Assembly: GCA_023391315.1 (NCBI GenBank)
Contig: JAEWBD010000022.1
Span: 1 to 18,700, forward strand
From: Bacteroidota bacterium
GTDB lineage: Bacteria; Bacteroidota; Bacteroidia; Chitinophagales; Chitinophagaceae
Length of the DNA: 18,700 nucleotides
Reading direction: 5' to 3'
The notes under the pieces were generated by a model. It did no database searches. It was not told where the DNA came from and worked only from the letters and a program-made list of their open reading frames with translations. The position numbers were made by a program, and so were the translations under genes. Shown here piece by piece: positions 10,601-16,134 of the stretch (position 1 is its first letter; each line of letters opens with the position of its first letter).

Positions 10601-10847
10601 CAGGTGATGCGGATATAGAAAATGCTCCGTTTTCATTGGTGGTAGTTCCTCGGGAAGTTCCTTTTACGGTTACGGAAGCTGCGGGTACAGGTTTGCCTGT
10701 TTCATCCGTAACTTTTCCCTGTACTGTCTGGGCATTCGCAGTGGTTTGAAATGCCGAGAAAAAAATAAACGTTAAAATGGTCAGTACCTGTTTTCTGGCA
10801 ACAGCAAACAAATACCTCGTTAGTCGATTTGGCATGTTGATAATCAT
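7671..10847 (-). CDS. SusC/RagA-family TonB-dependent outer-membrane transporter
   Basis: A 1058-residue protein. Residues 1-40 form a signal peptide ending in TTANAQ (alternative start at Met5). Residues about 41-112 are a carboxypeptidase-regulatory-like domain (VQGKVTDETGKPVPAASVTV). The SusC linker with the TonB-box-like EQVIVVGYGTQKR is at 118-130, followed by the plug (about 131-242: ALQGRVPGL, VTIRGISSI, NPLYVVDGFP, ESVDVLKDASAAAIYGSRA, GVIMITTKKG). The rest is a 22-strand-type barrel ending in an aromatic residue (VGINVNF), as expected for BAM-inserted proteins. It imports a ligand captured by the downstream SusD protein using TonB energy. It is the first gene of the minus-strand block, with a 480-base leader. 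No sigma/anti-sigma pair of the FecI/FecR type is adjacent, so control probably acts at the leader. Confidence 0.97.
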   Translation of the reverse strand: MIINMPNRLTRYLFAVARKQVLTILTFIFFSAFQTTANAQTVQGKVTDETGKPVPAASVTVKGTSRGTTTNENGAFSISASPADVLVISSVGFTVQEIAVGNQSNITVSLTSTNSQLEQVIVVGYGTQKRTNVTGAISTVNNKTLNEVPVVSVQQALQGRVPGLSVVNNGSPGTSPIVTIRGISSISYASNPLYVVDGFPTGDLSTIDTRDIESVDVLKDASAAAIYGSRATSGVIMITTKKGSRDGKFHVSLNSYYGIQDITQRLDLLNPEQFDQYAIAYRGSLVPRRDPGYDPVWVNQPIYDGAATTYGNNVTDWQDAYFKQGSMTQTNIGLSGGNDVSRFYASAGFFDQKGTSPTVGYRRYNFRINSEHKIGKVFTFGENLYMAYGNQAYDNNETGTRSNLVNVIKLMPYMPVYDPTTSDGFRGVNSVLDGGDPTNPIEDAVVKNPGNRKVAKILGTAYAEINFTDWLKFRSTMGIDYANGLDYRFAPIFNDGGTVAGSSAILATITNNRSVSTVQLYTQQLSFDKTFGDHHVTATAVYEYQGQRVRNENASGNQASNELKTLNNASNVSVQTLIGENSLISYLGRVTYDYKGKYLLSGAIRRDGLSVWAPGRKWATFPSGSVGWRIDQEDFMKDQETISELKVRAGYGVTGLNGTVLGNTPWLVSVSSNSAYYPFGDVLTSGPVSSIQALGNSNLNWETTKQLNIGLDLGLLNNSITLSAEYYQRKTDNLIIALPIAPSLGFLNGTVNQNVAAMRNNGFEFQLGYNETQGDFTWNATANLSVISNKVLSLAEGVTNIEAGSDVDLTEGYNVTNTAPGHPVQSFYGWVIEGIFQSQDEIDKHATQVAPQDPSQPRTSPGDFKFKDLNGDGVIDGNDRTFLGSFIPKFTYALNAGANYKGFGLTVFFQGVQGNKIYNALRTTTEGMVRFFNAGTKVLDAWTPSNTNTNVPRAVSSDPNQNARPSGRFLEDGSYLRLKNIMLSYNVADKSLQSITRGAVKNLTIYVSAQNILTFTKYSGYDPEVGNRNPSGSSLTNGIDYAVYPQPKGYQVGINVNF

Positions 10848-11080
10848 AAGAGTTGTTTTTAGAAATAAAAAGCTGTATTAGGTTATAGATTAAGTTCAGT
10901 GAATACAAATCAAGAATATTAAGCAAACAATTATATCAGTCGTCGTACTAAAAATATTAATGGAAAAACAAAGCAATCATCTATTCCGGATTTGCGATAG
11001 TTTATAGAAACCGATTACGGAGAAGACACCTGTTTTTAGCTTAACGCTGCATTTTCATCTTATTTATTTTCTGCACAATT

Positions 11081-11132
11081 GTTACATTTTATCCTATAAA
11101 AGGTCGATTTCGGAGCTAAAGTAACATTTTAT
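11081..11132. repeat. Two-copy direct repeat GTWACATTTTAT, 40-base period
   Basis: GTTACATTTTAT at 11081-11092 and GTAACATTTTAT at 11121-11132 differ by one base and start exactly 40 bases apart, close to four helical turns, which would put bound proteins on about the same DNA face. They lie just beside the palindrome at 11141. With such AT-rich sequence chance is possible. Confidence 0.35.
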
Positions 11133-11140
11133 TTATTTTA

Positions 11141-11152
11141 GCAATCGATTGC
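11141..11152. promoter_or_regulatory. Palindromic candidate operator upstream of susC
   Basis: GCAATCGATTGC is a perfect 12-bp palindrome with a central CG, the form typical of LacI-family operators. It lies about 295 bases upstream of the susC start, far for a simple repressor unless the leader is long. A related imperfect site, GAAACCGATTAC (11007-11018), shares the GNAANCGATTNC pattern. No regulator gene is next to it, so the LacI assignment is inference. Confidence 0.4.
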
Positions 11153-11272
11153 ATCAATTTTTTTTTAATTTGCTGTCAAATTGAAAAAATGGTCACGAAG
11201 GATGTATAAAAAGATAAATTCCAGTGAAGCGAATGCAATCAGCTTTTTGTCTCATAAACAAGCAGTCAGTTT

Positions 11273-11300
11273 AAACAGCTTTAGTCTTAAAGCTGTTTTT
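11273..11300 (+). terminator. Terminator-like hairpin just upstream of the GNAT gene
   Basis: AAACAGCTTTA (11273-11283) and TAAAGCTGTTT (11288-11298) are perfect complements with loop GTCT, and the plus-strand copy continues into TTTTT (11296-11300). It has the shape of an intrinsic terminator on the plus strand, yet no plus-strand gene lies upstream within the window's divergent gap. It ends 27 bases before the GNAT start codon. It may end a small RNA, shield the GNAT gene from upstream transcription, or act as a 5' attenuator. Confidence 0.6.
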
Positions 11301-11327
11301 AATATGTTCAAAGTGTAAACTACAACT

Positions 11328-11831
11328 ATGATTTTTGAAACAACGAGATTGACCGTGCGGGAATTTACATACGATGATGCCACCTGCTTTTTCCAGATAA
11401 ATGGCAATGAGACTGTGATGATGCATATAAGAAAAGCCTTGACCAGGACAGCATCTGATAGTTTTCTGAATGAAAATATTCAGTTTTACAGGCAACATGC
11501 AGGACTTGGCCGCTGGTGTGTTACAGAGAAAACCGGCCGTAATTTTATTGGCACTTTTGCACTTATTTACCTGCCTTTTGAAGACGAGAAGCATAAAGTA
11601 CAAATTGGTTATGCGCTGCTGCCCGGTGCCTGGGGCAAAGGCTACGCCACAGAACTAACAATGGCTGGAACAGACTATTATTTTAAGCATCATGCATATT
11701 CAGAATTGCACGCTATTACAACCGTGCAGAATGATGCTTCTAAAAAAGTTTTACTTAAATGCGGGTTTAAGGAAAATGGAATAACACAAAATGGAAAGGA
11801 ATTAGAGCAACGATATATTTTATATAAGTAA
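11328..11831 (+). CDS. GNAT-family N-acetyltransferase (RimJ/RimL type)
   Basis: A 167-residue soluble protein with the acetyltransferase_3 layout: the opening strand ETTRLTVREFTYDDA (4-18), a helix pair, the central beta-strands around RNFIGTFALIYLP and KVQIGYALLPGAWGKGYATEL (the G-x-G-x-A acetyl-CoA pyrophosphate loop GKGYA at about 102-107), and the closing ITTVQNDASKKVLLKCGFKENG (about 125-146), which carries the usual N-x-x-S-x-x-x-x-x-K-x-GF signature. It transfers an acetyl group from acetyl-CoA to an amine; the acceptor (protein N-terminus, small amine or antibiotic) cannot be read from sequence. It is a single gene, divergent from susC and convergent with the folE operon. Confidence 0.9.
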   Translation: MIFETTRLTVREFTYDDATCFFQINGNETVMMHIRKALTRTASDSFLNENIQFYRQHAGLGRWCVTEKTGRNFIGTFALIYLPFEDEKHKVQIGYALLPGAWGKGYATELTMAGTDYYFKHHAYSELHAITTVQNDASKKVLLKCGFKENGITQNGKELEQRYILYK

Positions 11832-11856
11832 GACACGTTTAGAGAACGTGCTCTTT
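11831..11856 (+). terminator. Weak hairpin at the GNAT stop
   Basis: CACGTT (11834-11839) and AACGTG (11845-11850) form a 6-bp stem with a five-base loop, extendable past a bulge by AGA/TCT. Only a short T-run (TCTTT) follows on the plus strand. It sits immediately after the GNAT stop, so it may serve as its terminator, but it is not a strong one. Confidence 0.35.
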
Positions 11857-11992
11857 AAAAAAATAGGCCTGCCCTGAAAAGAGCTGGCCGTTGCTAACCT
11901 ATGAAAAACACCAAGTTAAATATCGTATGTATTAAGTTAATACTTATTTATGTAATCAATTGCAAAGATAATTATATTATTAAAAGTAACAC

Positions 11993-12008
11993 TGTGTCAA
12001 ATGACACA
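11993..12008. repeat. Inverted repeat TGTGTCAAATGACACA in convergent gap
   Basis: TGTGTCA and TGACACA are perfect 7-base arms with an AA spacer. The gap between the GNAT and folE 3' ends (11832-12112) otherwise holds only AT-rich sequence with no supported gene. The symmetry looks like a dimeric-regulator site, yet both flanking genes point toward it, so it has no obvious promoter to serve. Confidence 0.4.
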
Positions 12009-12112
12009 AACTCCCCACATTTTATTTACCAACAGTTTTTAACACTCTGTTTAATAGTAATTAATGGATGGAATTTTTATCATTCCGCATCAAAAAACCT
12101 GATAAGCTTCAA

Positions 12113-12709
12113 TTAATCAAGATCGGATGCAATAAGCTTTAAAAATTCGTTGCGGGTTGGATATTTTTCAAACTCGCCAAAAAAAGCAGATGTAGTTGTT
12201 ACTGAATTTTGCTTCTGAACGCCACGCATCATCATACATAAATGTTTTGCCTCAATCACTACTGCCACGCCAAGAGGGTTTAACGCTTCTTTTATAGCAT
12301 CAAGAATTTGTGTTGTAAGCCTTTCCTGCACTTGCAGTCTTCTCGAAAAAACATCCACCACCCTGGCAATTTTGCTTAAACCGGTTATATAACCATTAGG
12401 TATATAAGCAATATGCGCTTTGCCAAAAAAAGGCAGCATGTGGTGTTCGCACATGCTATACAGCTCAATATCCTTTACAACAATCATCTCGCTGATATTT
12501 TCATGAAACTTGGCTGAATTTAATATTGCAATGGCATCCTGGCTATAGCCCTGCGTATTATGCAACATGGCTTTTGCAATACGCTCGGGCGTTTTCAGCA
12601 AGCCTTCACGCTGCACATCTTCGCCAATACTTTCGATTATATTACTATAACTTTTCTTTAAGCTGTTAATGGCTTCCTCATCATAATAGATTTTCTTTTC
12701 GTATAACAT
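12113..12709 (-). CDS. folE: GTP cyclohydrolase I
   Basis: A 198-residue FolE, which converts GTP to 7,8-dihydroneopterin triphosphate, the first step to folate and biopterin-type cofactors. The class I zinc ligands are visible: Cys87 and His90 in SMCEHHMLPFFGKAHIAYIP, and Cys158 in HLCMMMRG. Other family motifs are GLLKTPERIAKAM (37-48), GLSKIARVVDVFSRRLQVQERLT (110-132) and the C-terminal QKQNSVTTTSAF. Length is normal for the bacterial enzyme without a long N-terminal extension. It is the last gene of a minus-strand operon after two PTPS-like genes, 23 bases downstream of the nearer one, with an unusually good Shine-Dalgarno. Cytoplasmic, normally a homodecamer. Confidence 0.97.
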   Translation of the reverse strand: MLYEKKIYYDEEAINSLKKSYSNIIESIGEDVQREGLLKTPERIAKAMLHNTQGYSQDAIAILNSAKFHENISEMIVVKDIELYSMCEHHMLPFFGKAHIAYIPNGYITGLSKIARVVDVFSRRLQVQERLTTQILDAIKEALNPLGVAVVIEAKHLCMMMRGVQKQNSVTTTSAFFGEFEKYPTRNEFLKLIASDLD

Positions 12710-12713
12710 CGCT

Positions 12714-12720
12714 CTCCTTT
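12714..12720 (-). promoter_or_regulatory. Shine-Dalgarno of folE
   Basis: Read on the minus strand this is AAAGGAG, four bases before the folE ATG. A full Shine-Dalgarno is uncommon in this phylum, where initiation mostly relies on A-rich leaders, so it helps fix the start and may indicate strong translation. Confidence 0.6.
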
Positions 12721-12732
12721 TGTGTTAAATAT

Positions 12733-13146
12733 TTATGCAGGGTACTCTACAAAGTTCCTTTCAGTTTCGTACAGGCGCACCTGTAAATCAAAATCGTCCT
12801 TTATTAATGGCCGCAGTATTTTATAAATGATAATAGCAATATTTTCTGCAGTAGGGTTTAAGTTTTTAAATTCTTCAACATCGAGGTTGAGGTTTTTATG
12901 ATCGAAACGTGCCAAAACATTTGCCCGGATGATTTCACTTAATTCCTTAAGGTCAATTACAAAGCCTGTTTGCGCATCGGGCACGCCTGTTATTTTTACT
13001 ATCAGTTCATAATTATGGCCATGAAAATTTGGATTGTTGCATTTACCAAATACCTTTTCATTGGTGGCTTCATCAAAAGCATTGTTATGCAGGCGGTGCG
13101 CTGCATTAAAATGTTCTTTGCGGTAAACGGCTACTTTTTCGTTCAT
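12733..13146 (-). CDS. 6-pyruvoyl-tetrahydropterin synthase/QueD-family protein, copy A
   Basis: A 137-residue single-domain protein. Zinc ligands His17 (HFNAAH), His42 and His44 (FHGHNYE) are present, as are the catalytic Cys36 (GKCNNPN), the Asp82-His83 pair (FDHKNLN) and Glu127 (YETERN). The Cys-x5-His-G-His spacing matches the 6-pyruvoyl-tetrahydropterin synthase (PTPS-II) form seen in animals, not the Cys-x3-His-G-His of classical QueD. The reaction would therefore be expected on dihydroneopterin triphosphate, giving 6-pyruvoyl-tetrahydropterin; 6-carboxy-tetrahydropterin (queuosine/deazapurine route) remains possible. It is the middle gene of the operon, three bases after copy B and 23 before folE. 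The GGAG in the end of copy B may serve as its Shine-Dalgarno. Confidence 0.88.
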   Translation of the reverse strand: MNEKVAVYRKEHFNAAHRLHNNAFDEATNEKVFGKCNNPNFHGHNYELIVKITGVPDAQTGFVIDLKELSEIIRANVLARFDHKNLNLDVEEFKNLNPTAENIAIIIYKILRPLIKDDFDLQVRLYETERNFVEYPA

Positions 13147-13149
13147 AAT

Positions 13150-13560
13150 TTATTCTCCAAAATACTCTACATAAATTCTCGGCGTTTCATATAGTTTTAA
13201 GCTGTGTAAGGTAACATTTGCAGGAATATGTGGCTGAAGCTGTTTCCATATTTCAACTATCAAATTCTCTGTGCTGCACATTTTTCCTTCGAGGAATTCT
13301 ACGTCGAGATTAAGATTTTTATGATCGAGCTTTTCAATTACACGCTCTTTTATAATGCGGCTTAATTGCTTGGCATCCATTATAAAACCGGTGTTTTTAT
13401 CCGGAACGCCCTTCACGGTTACGAAAAGCTCAAAATTGTGTCCATGCCAGTTTTCGTTGGCGCAGGCCCCGAACACGGCCTCATTTCTTTCCTTGCTCCA
13501 CGCGGGATTATATAGTTTATGCGCTGCATTAAAATGCTCCAGCCTCGTTAAATAAACCAT
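13150..13560 (-). CDS. 6-pyruvoyl-tetrahydropterin synthase/QueD-family protein, copy B
   Basis: A 136-residue paralog of the neighbouring copy, with the same ligand set: His14 (HFNAAH), Cys33 (GACANEN), His39 and His41 (WHGHNFE), Asp79-His80 (LDHKNLN) and Glu125 (YETPRIYVEYF). It also has Cys-x5-His-G-His spacing. I chose the internal Met at 13560 and not the upstream one at 13614: it gives a protein matching its paralog in length, and the 18 extra residues would overlap a good -7 promoter element. As first gene of the operon its product, the second PTPS and FolE all act around dihydroneopterin triphosphate. The two copies differ clearly in sequence, so they may have different substrates or form a mixed complex. 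Confidence 0.87.
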   Translation of the reverse strand: MVYLTRLEHFNAAHKLYNPAWSKERNEAVFGACANENWHGHNFELFVTVKGVPDKNTGFIMDAKQLSRIIKERVIEKLDHKNLNLDVEFLEGKMCSTENLIVEIWKQLQPHIPANVTLHSLKLYETPRIYVEYFGE

Positions 13561-13581
13561 CGCTGCTTTAAAAAATTTGCG

Positions 13582-13614
13582 CAAAGTTACGGCAAACGAA
13601 GGCTTTTGGTGCAA
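13582..13614 (-). promoter_or_regulatory. Promoter of the PTPS-folE operon
   Basis: CAAAGTTA at 13582-13589 reads TAACTTTG on the minus strand, an exact TAnnTTTG -7 box of the Bacteroidota primary sigma factor. TTG (13614-13612 on the minus strand) lies 22 bases upstream of it as a possible -33 element. Transcription would begin near 13575, leaving about 15 bases of leader before the copy B start at 13560. Confidence 0.5.
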
Positions 13615-13741
13615 GCCTCGTACTATAAGCTATGTTTCAGGAAATTCAGTATTAATATTGTGAAACAGTTGAAAAGGAACAGATTTTCATGGCCAAAGCT
13701 TTATAACCTGGTACGGTAGTATAACGTGCATAACAATACCG

Positions 13742-15118
13742 CTATTTTTTATGAAAAAGTAAGCCTGCTTTTAACCCGTAAGTCATGAAATGATAATTGC
13801 CGTTGTCTTTACATTTTGTAAAGTTTGATAAGCTGTAAGAAACCTGCGGGCCGGCATAAACAGACGTGTTTTTACCGGTATTGAATTTAAAATTAAGCCC
13901 CGCCTGTAATTGCCATTGCGTTTTGCGCAGCAAGTCGGGATTTGAAAAATAGATATTGCTTTCTTCGTTATAAATAAGAGAATTTGAATTGAGCAATTGC
14001 CGCACAGAAAACCCTGCATTATAACCGAATGCAAACACTTTGCGCTGAAATAAATGCTGCTGAAAAGAAACGGGTAATTCTATAAAGTTATATTTATTGG
14101 TATAATCTTTCACAATGCCCGGCCGGTAATAATTGTTTACGATATTATTGGGGCTTATAGCATAATTCGCATTAATCACACCGCGTACGTTAGATTCTGT
14201 TGAAAGGTGCGTAAAATTTAATCCTGTGGCTATTACACTGTTCTTTGATATGCTGCGTTGTACTTCAATCCCAAAACTGTAAGCTTTTGATAAAGTATAT
14301 GCATGTTTATTGAAAACCGTGTCACCACTGATTATAGCTGTGGGAGAGTATAATGCCTGCGATGCTAACTTTTCGGGTTTGCCAAGGCCTTTAATTGCAT
14401 GGTTCATTCCATAAGAAGCATTTACACCCCACTGCCATTTAGGAAGTTTATTGTTTTGCAAAACCGGTTTTGCAATCTCTATATTATTGTGCAGCGTATT
14501 GTTTGAGTCGTTTTTAGCAATGTTATTATCAATAGTAACCGGCGGTTGATTGATGGCCTGGGTTGTTTCAGGATTCTCTTGTGTTATATCTTTTTGCAAT
14601 GCATCAGCTTTATCGTTATCACTGTTAGCATTTGTTATAACATTACCGGGCTGTTCGTTGCTGTTTAAGGCATTGTCCTTTGTTATAGTTGAAGGAATAG
14701 GAGTTTGATTTTTTCCGATGCTTTTGTTAATACCAACCCCATGCCCGTTTTTGCTGATGAAGTTAACCTGGCTTTTAGCTGGCGGCAATGGAGATTTGCG
14801 GCTATCAATATTGTTCTTTTCAACTTCATCGTTTATTGCAGCTACACCTGAGTCGAAGGCTGCGCTATCCTGTGCAATAGCTGTATTGCTGTTATTTGTT
14901 GCAACTGTATTTTGTACTGTGTCTTTTTTATTGCCTGTGTAATAAAAGAGCAATCCCGCAGCAGCCAAACCTGTAGCCAGCAAAAAAACGAAGGGCAACC
15001 TGCGCCGGCGCTTCTCCTTCAGCCTGCGGCTTATTTTTGCCCAGGCTTCATCAGACGGAGCCGGCTTAAAGCCCTCCATCAAATTTTTCACCTGTTTTTC
15101 AAATTCATTTTCCTGCAT
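13742..15118 (-). CDS. Membrane-anchored protein with C-terminal outer-membrane beta-barrel (sigma-linked)
   Basis: A 458-residue protein from the Met at 15118; alternatives at 15142 and 15163 lie deeper in the sigma gene. Numbering from 15163, residues 16-54 are a charged cytoplasmic region (ENEFEKQVKNLMEGFKPAPSDEAW, then KEKRRRR), 56-76 are one membrane helix (LPFVFLLATGLAAAGLLFYY), 80-235 are an Asn/Lys/Thr-rich linker, and 240-473 are a PorT-like outer-membrane barrel with alternating aromatic strands and an aromatic/basic end (LLFHKK). The opening FExxVKxxMExFxxxPSxxxW block is typical of Bacteroidota proteins encoded after ECF sigma genes. A role as an anti-sigma or envelope sensor is inferred from this position, not shown. 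The first codons overlap the sigma gene by 14 bases, implying translational coupling. Confidence 0.8.
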   Translation of the reverse strand: MQENEFEKQVKNLMEGFKPAPSDEAWAKISRRLKEKRRRRLPFVFLLATGLAAAGLLFYYTGNKKDTVQNTVATNNSNTAIAQDSAAFDSGVAAINDEVEKNNIDSRKSPLPPAKSQVNFISKNGHGVGINKSIGKNQTPIPSTITKDNALNSNEQPGNVITNANSDNDKADALQKDITQENPETTQAINQPPVTIDNNIAKNDSNNTLHNNIEIAKPVLQNNKLPKWQWGVNASYGMNHAIKGLGKPEKLASQALYSPTAIISGDTVFNKHAYTLSKAYSFGIEVQRSISKNSVIATGLNFTHLSTESNVRGVINANYAISPNNIVNNYYRPGIVKDYTNKYNFIELPVSFQQHLFQRKVFAFGYNAGFSVRQLLNSNSLIYNEESNIYFSNPDLLRKTQWQLQAGLNFKFNTGKNTSVYAGPQVSYSLSNFTKCKDNGNYHFMTYGLKAGLLFHKK

Positions 15119-15665
15119 ACCGCTGTTGTTTAATTTTCTCATTTCTTTTCTCAATCCAGGCAACCATCATTGTTCTTGCCCTCGCATACTGCGATCTTGA
15201 AGTGCCGGTATGTATGCCCAGCATTTCGCCAATCTCCACATGCGTAAAACCTTCCACTGCGTGAAGGTTAAAAATAGTTTGGCATCCGGTTGGCAATTGC
15301 CGTATTAAATCCGCCAGTTCTTTTGCCTGTAAATGAATCATCGGATTTTCTGTAGATACCGGGTGAAGATTGTCTTCTTCATATAGCATTTCTGTGCTGT
15401 AGCGTTTACTCTGCTTAAGATAATTCAAGGCTGTATTTACCATGATGCGCCGTATCCATGCGCCCAGCTCGCCCTCCTGCCGGTAGTGCTGAAGATTGCG
15501 AAAAACCATTATAAAACCTTCCTGCAAAACATCTTCCGCATCGGCTGCAGATTTAGTATATCTGTAGCAAATGCCATACATGTCAGCCGCAAAATGATTA
15601 TATAGTTGTTTTTGCGCTTCCGACTTTCCTCTAAGGCAATTCTTTACAAGTTCTTTATAGTCCAT
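15105..15665 (-). CDS. ECF-type RNA polymerase sigma factor (sigma-70 family)
   Basis: A 186-residue protein from the Met at 15665, which begins MDYKELVKNCLRGKSEAQKQ; a Met at 15707 adds 14 unlikely residues. Sigma region 2 spans about 20-88 (LYNHFAADMYGICYRY, DAEDVLQEGFIMVFRNL, GAWIRRIMVNTALNYLKQ). Region 4 spans about 115-172 (LIRQLPTGCQTIFNLHAVEGFTHVEIGEMLGI, then TSRSQYARAR, the recognition helix). There is no region 1 or 3, as expected for ECF factors. It starts transcription of a small regulon, usually under control of a partner encoded just downstream, here the anchored barrel protein. No exact TAnnTTTG element was found upstream, so it may be autoregulated. Confidence 0.95.
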   Translation of the reverse strand: MDYKELVKNCLRGKSEAQKQLYNHFAADMYGICYRYTKSAADAEDVLQEGFIMVFRNLQHYRQEGELGAWIRRIMVNTALNYLKQSKRYSTEMLYEEDNLHPVSTENPMIHLQAKELADLIRQLPTGCQTIFNLHAVEGFTHVEIGEMLGIHTGTSRSQYARARTMMVAWIEKRNEKIKQQRYAGK

Positions 15666-15765
15666 CCGGATGTTTAGCTGACAATGGCAAATGATAAAGC
15701 GTTGCAATAACGGCTAAAATTTTTGTTGCCTGCCGGAAATTTTATGAAAGGAAAATCATTTCTTT

Positions 15766-15792
15766 TTTGATATTTTCAAATAACTACATTTG
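15766..15792 (+). promoter_or_regulatory. Promoter of the cobalamin riboswitch-btuB operon
   Basis: TACATTTG at 15785-15792 is an exact TAnnTTTG -7 element. TTTG at 15766-15769 is the nearest -33 candidate, with a 15-base spacer that is shorter than usual. The predicted start, about 15797-15800, falls right at the 5' edge of the riboswitch, which supports the -7 call. Confidence 0.5.
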
Positions 15793-15796
15793 CCGC

Positions 15797-16036
15797 CGGT
15801 TTGGTTTTGAAGGATGGAAGAATTTTCATCTGACAAATTAAAAGGGAATCCTGTTAAAATCAGGAGCTATCCCCGTAGCTGTAAGCTTTGTGAATTATGA
15901 GTATTCTATCTTATTCATTATTCACCTGCTGAATATAAAACCACTGTTCGGGAACGAACGGGAAGGATTTCAGCAGCCGGCAAGCCAGAAGACCTGCCAA
16001 ACAAAAATATTATCTGGGCTTTCGGGTGAAAGGCAG
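15797..16036 (+). promoter_or_regulatory. Cobalamin (vitamin B12) riboswitch
   Basis: The conserved cobalamin aptamer blocks occur in order: AAAGGGAATC (15841-15850), a CCTG/CAGG stem (15850-15853 with 15861-15864), the P5 stem AGCTA/TAGCT around loop TCCCCG (15865-15880), GTAAGC, CCACTGTTCGGGAA then GGGAAGG, and the B12 box AAGCCAGAAGACCTGCC (15982-15998). A hairpin at 16014-16036 (CTTT/AAAG stem at 16019-16022 and 16029-16032) presents CGGG in its loop (16023-16026), which complements CCCG of L5 (15872-15875), the expected L5-L13 kissing contact. Adenosyl- or related cobalamin binding should stabilise this fold and reduce expression of the receptor downstream. The boundaries are approximate. 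The region 15666-16129 otherwise holds only the promoter and expression platform. Confidence 0.93.
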
Positions 16037-16091
16037 AATGATAAGGTCTTACTGCAGAAGACATTTTCATTTCTATTATTCTTCGCGAAAG

Positions 16092-16134
16092 TTCATTCTT
16101 CAAAAACATTTAAAACATTCAAAAGAAGAATGAG
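16092..16134 (+). promoter_or_regulatory. Hairpin sequestering the btuB start codon (expression platform candidate)
   Basis: TTCATTCTTC (16092-16101) pairs with GAAGAATGAG (16125-16134), nine Watson-Crick pairs and one terminal T-G, around a 23-base A-rich loop. The 3' arm contains the ATG at 16130, so folding hides the start codon. This suggests translational control, consistent with the lack of a terminator between the aptamer and the gene. A further small hairpin (GTCTT 16046-16050, AAGAC 16058-16062) lies between them. Confidence 0.55.

Larger units (their letters stand above)
10848..11327. other. Divergent intergenic region between susC and the GNAT gene
   Basis: A 480-base AT-rich region with no convincing gene. 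It should hold the susC promoter and 5' leader (minus strand) and the GNAT promoter (plus strand), but I could not find an exact TAnnTTTG element on either strand. It contains a 12-bp palindrome, a repeated GTWACATTTTAT, two copies of CGATTWCGGAG (11012-11022 and 11105-11115), an AT-rich hairpin (arms 11160-11172 and 11177-11189, 13 bp with one G-T pair, loop CTGT) and a terminator-like hairpin at 11273-11300. The density of repeated elements suggests regulator binding. Confidence 0.6.

Noticed and set aside
11901..12116. 71-residue plus-strand frame between GNAT and folE
   Set aside because: AT-rich, no recognisable motif, overlaps the folE stop and contains an inverted repeat; no support as a gene.
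13561..13614. 18-residue upstream extension of PTPS copy B
   Set aside because: It would overlap an exact -7 promoter element and is absent from the paralog, whose length matches the shorter start.
15666..15707. 14-residue extension of the sigma factor
   Set aside because: Composition is unlike ECF N-termini; the Met at 15665 gives the normal opening helix.
15890..16129. Long N-terminal extension of the btuB reading frame
   Set aside because: It runs through the cobalamin riboswitch core and the B12 box; the signal peptide begins only at 16130/16136.
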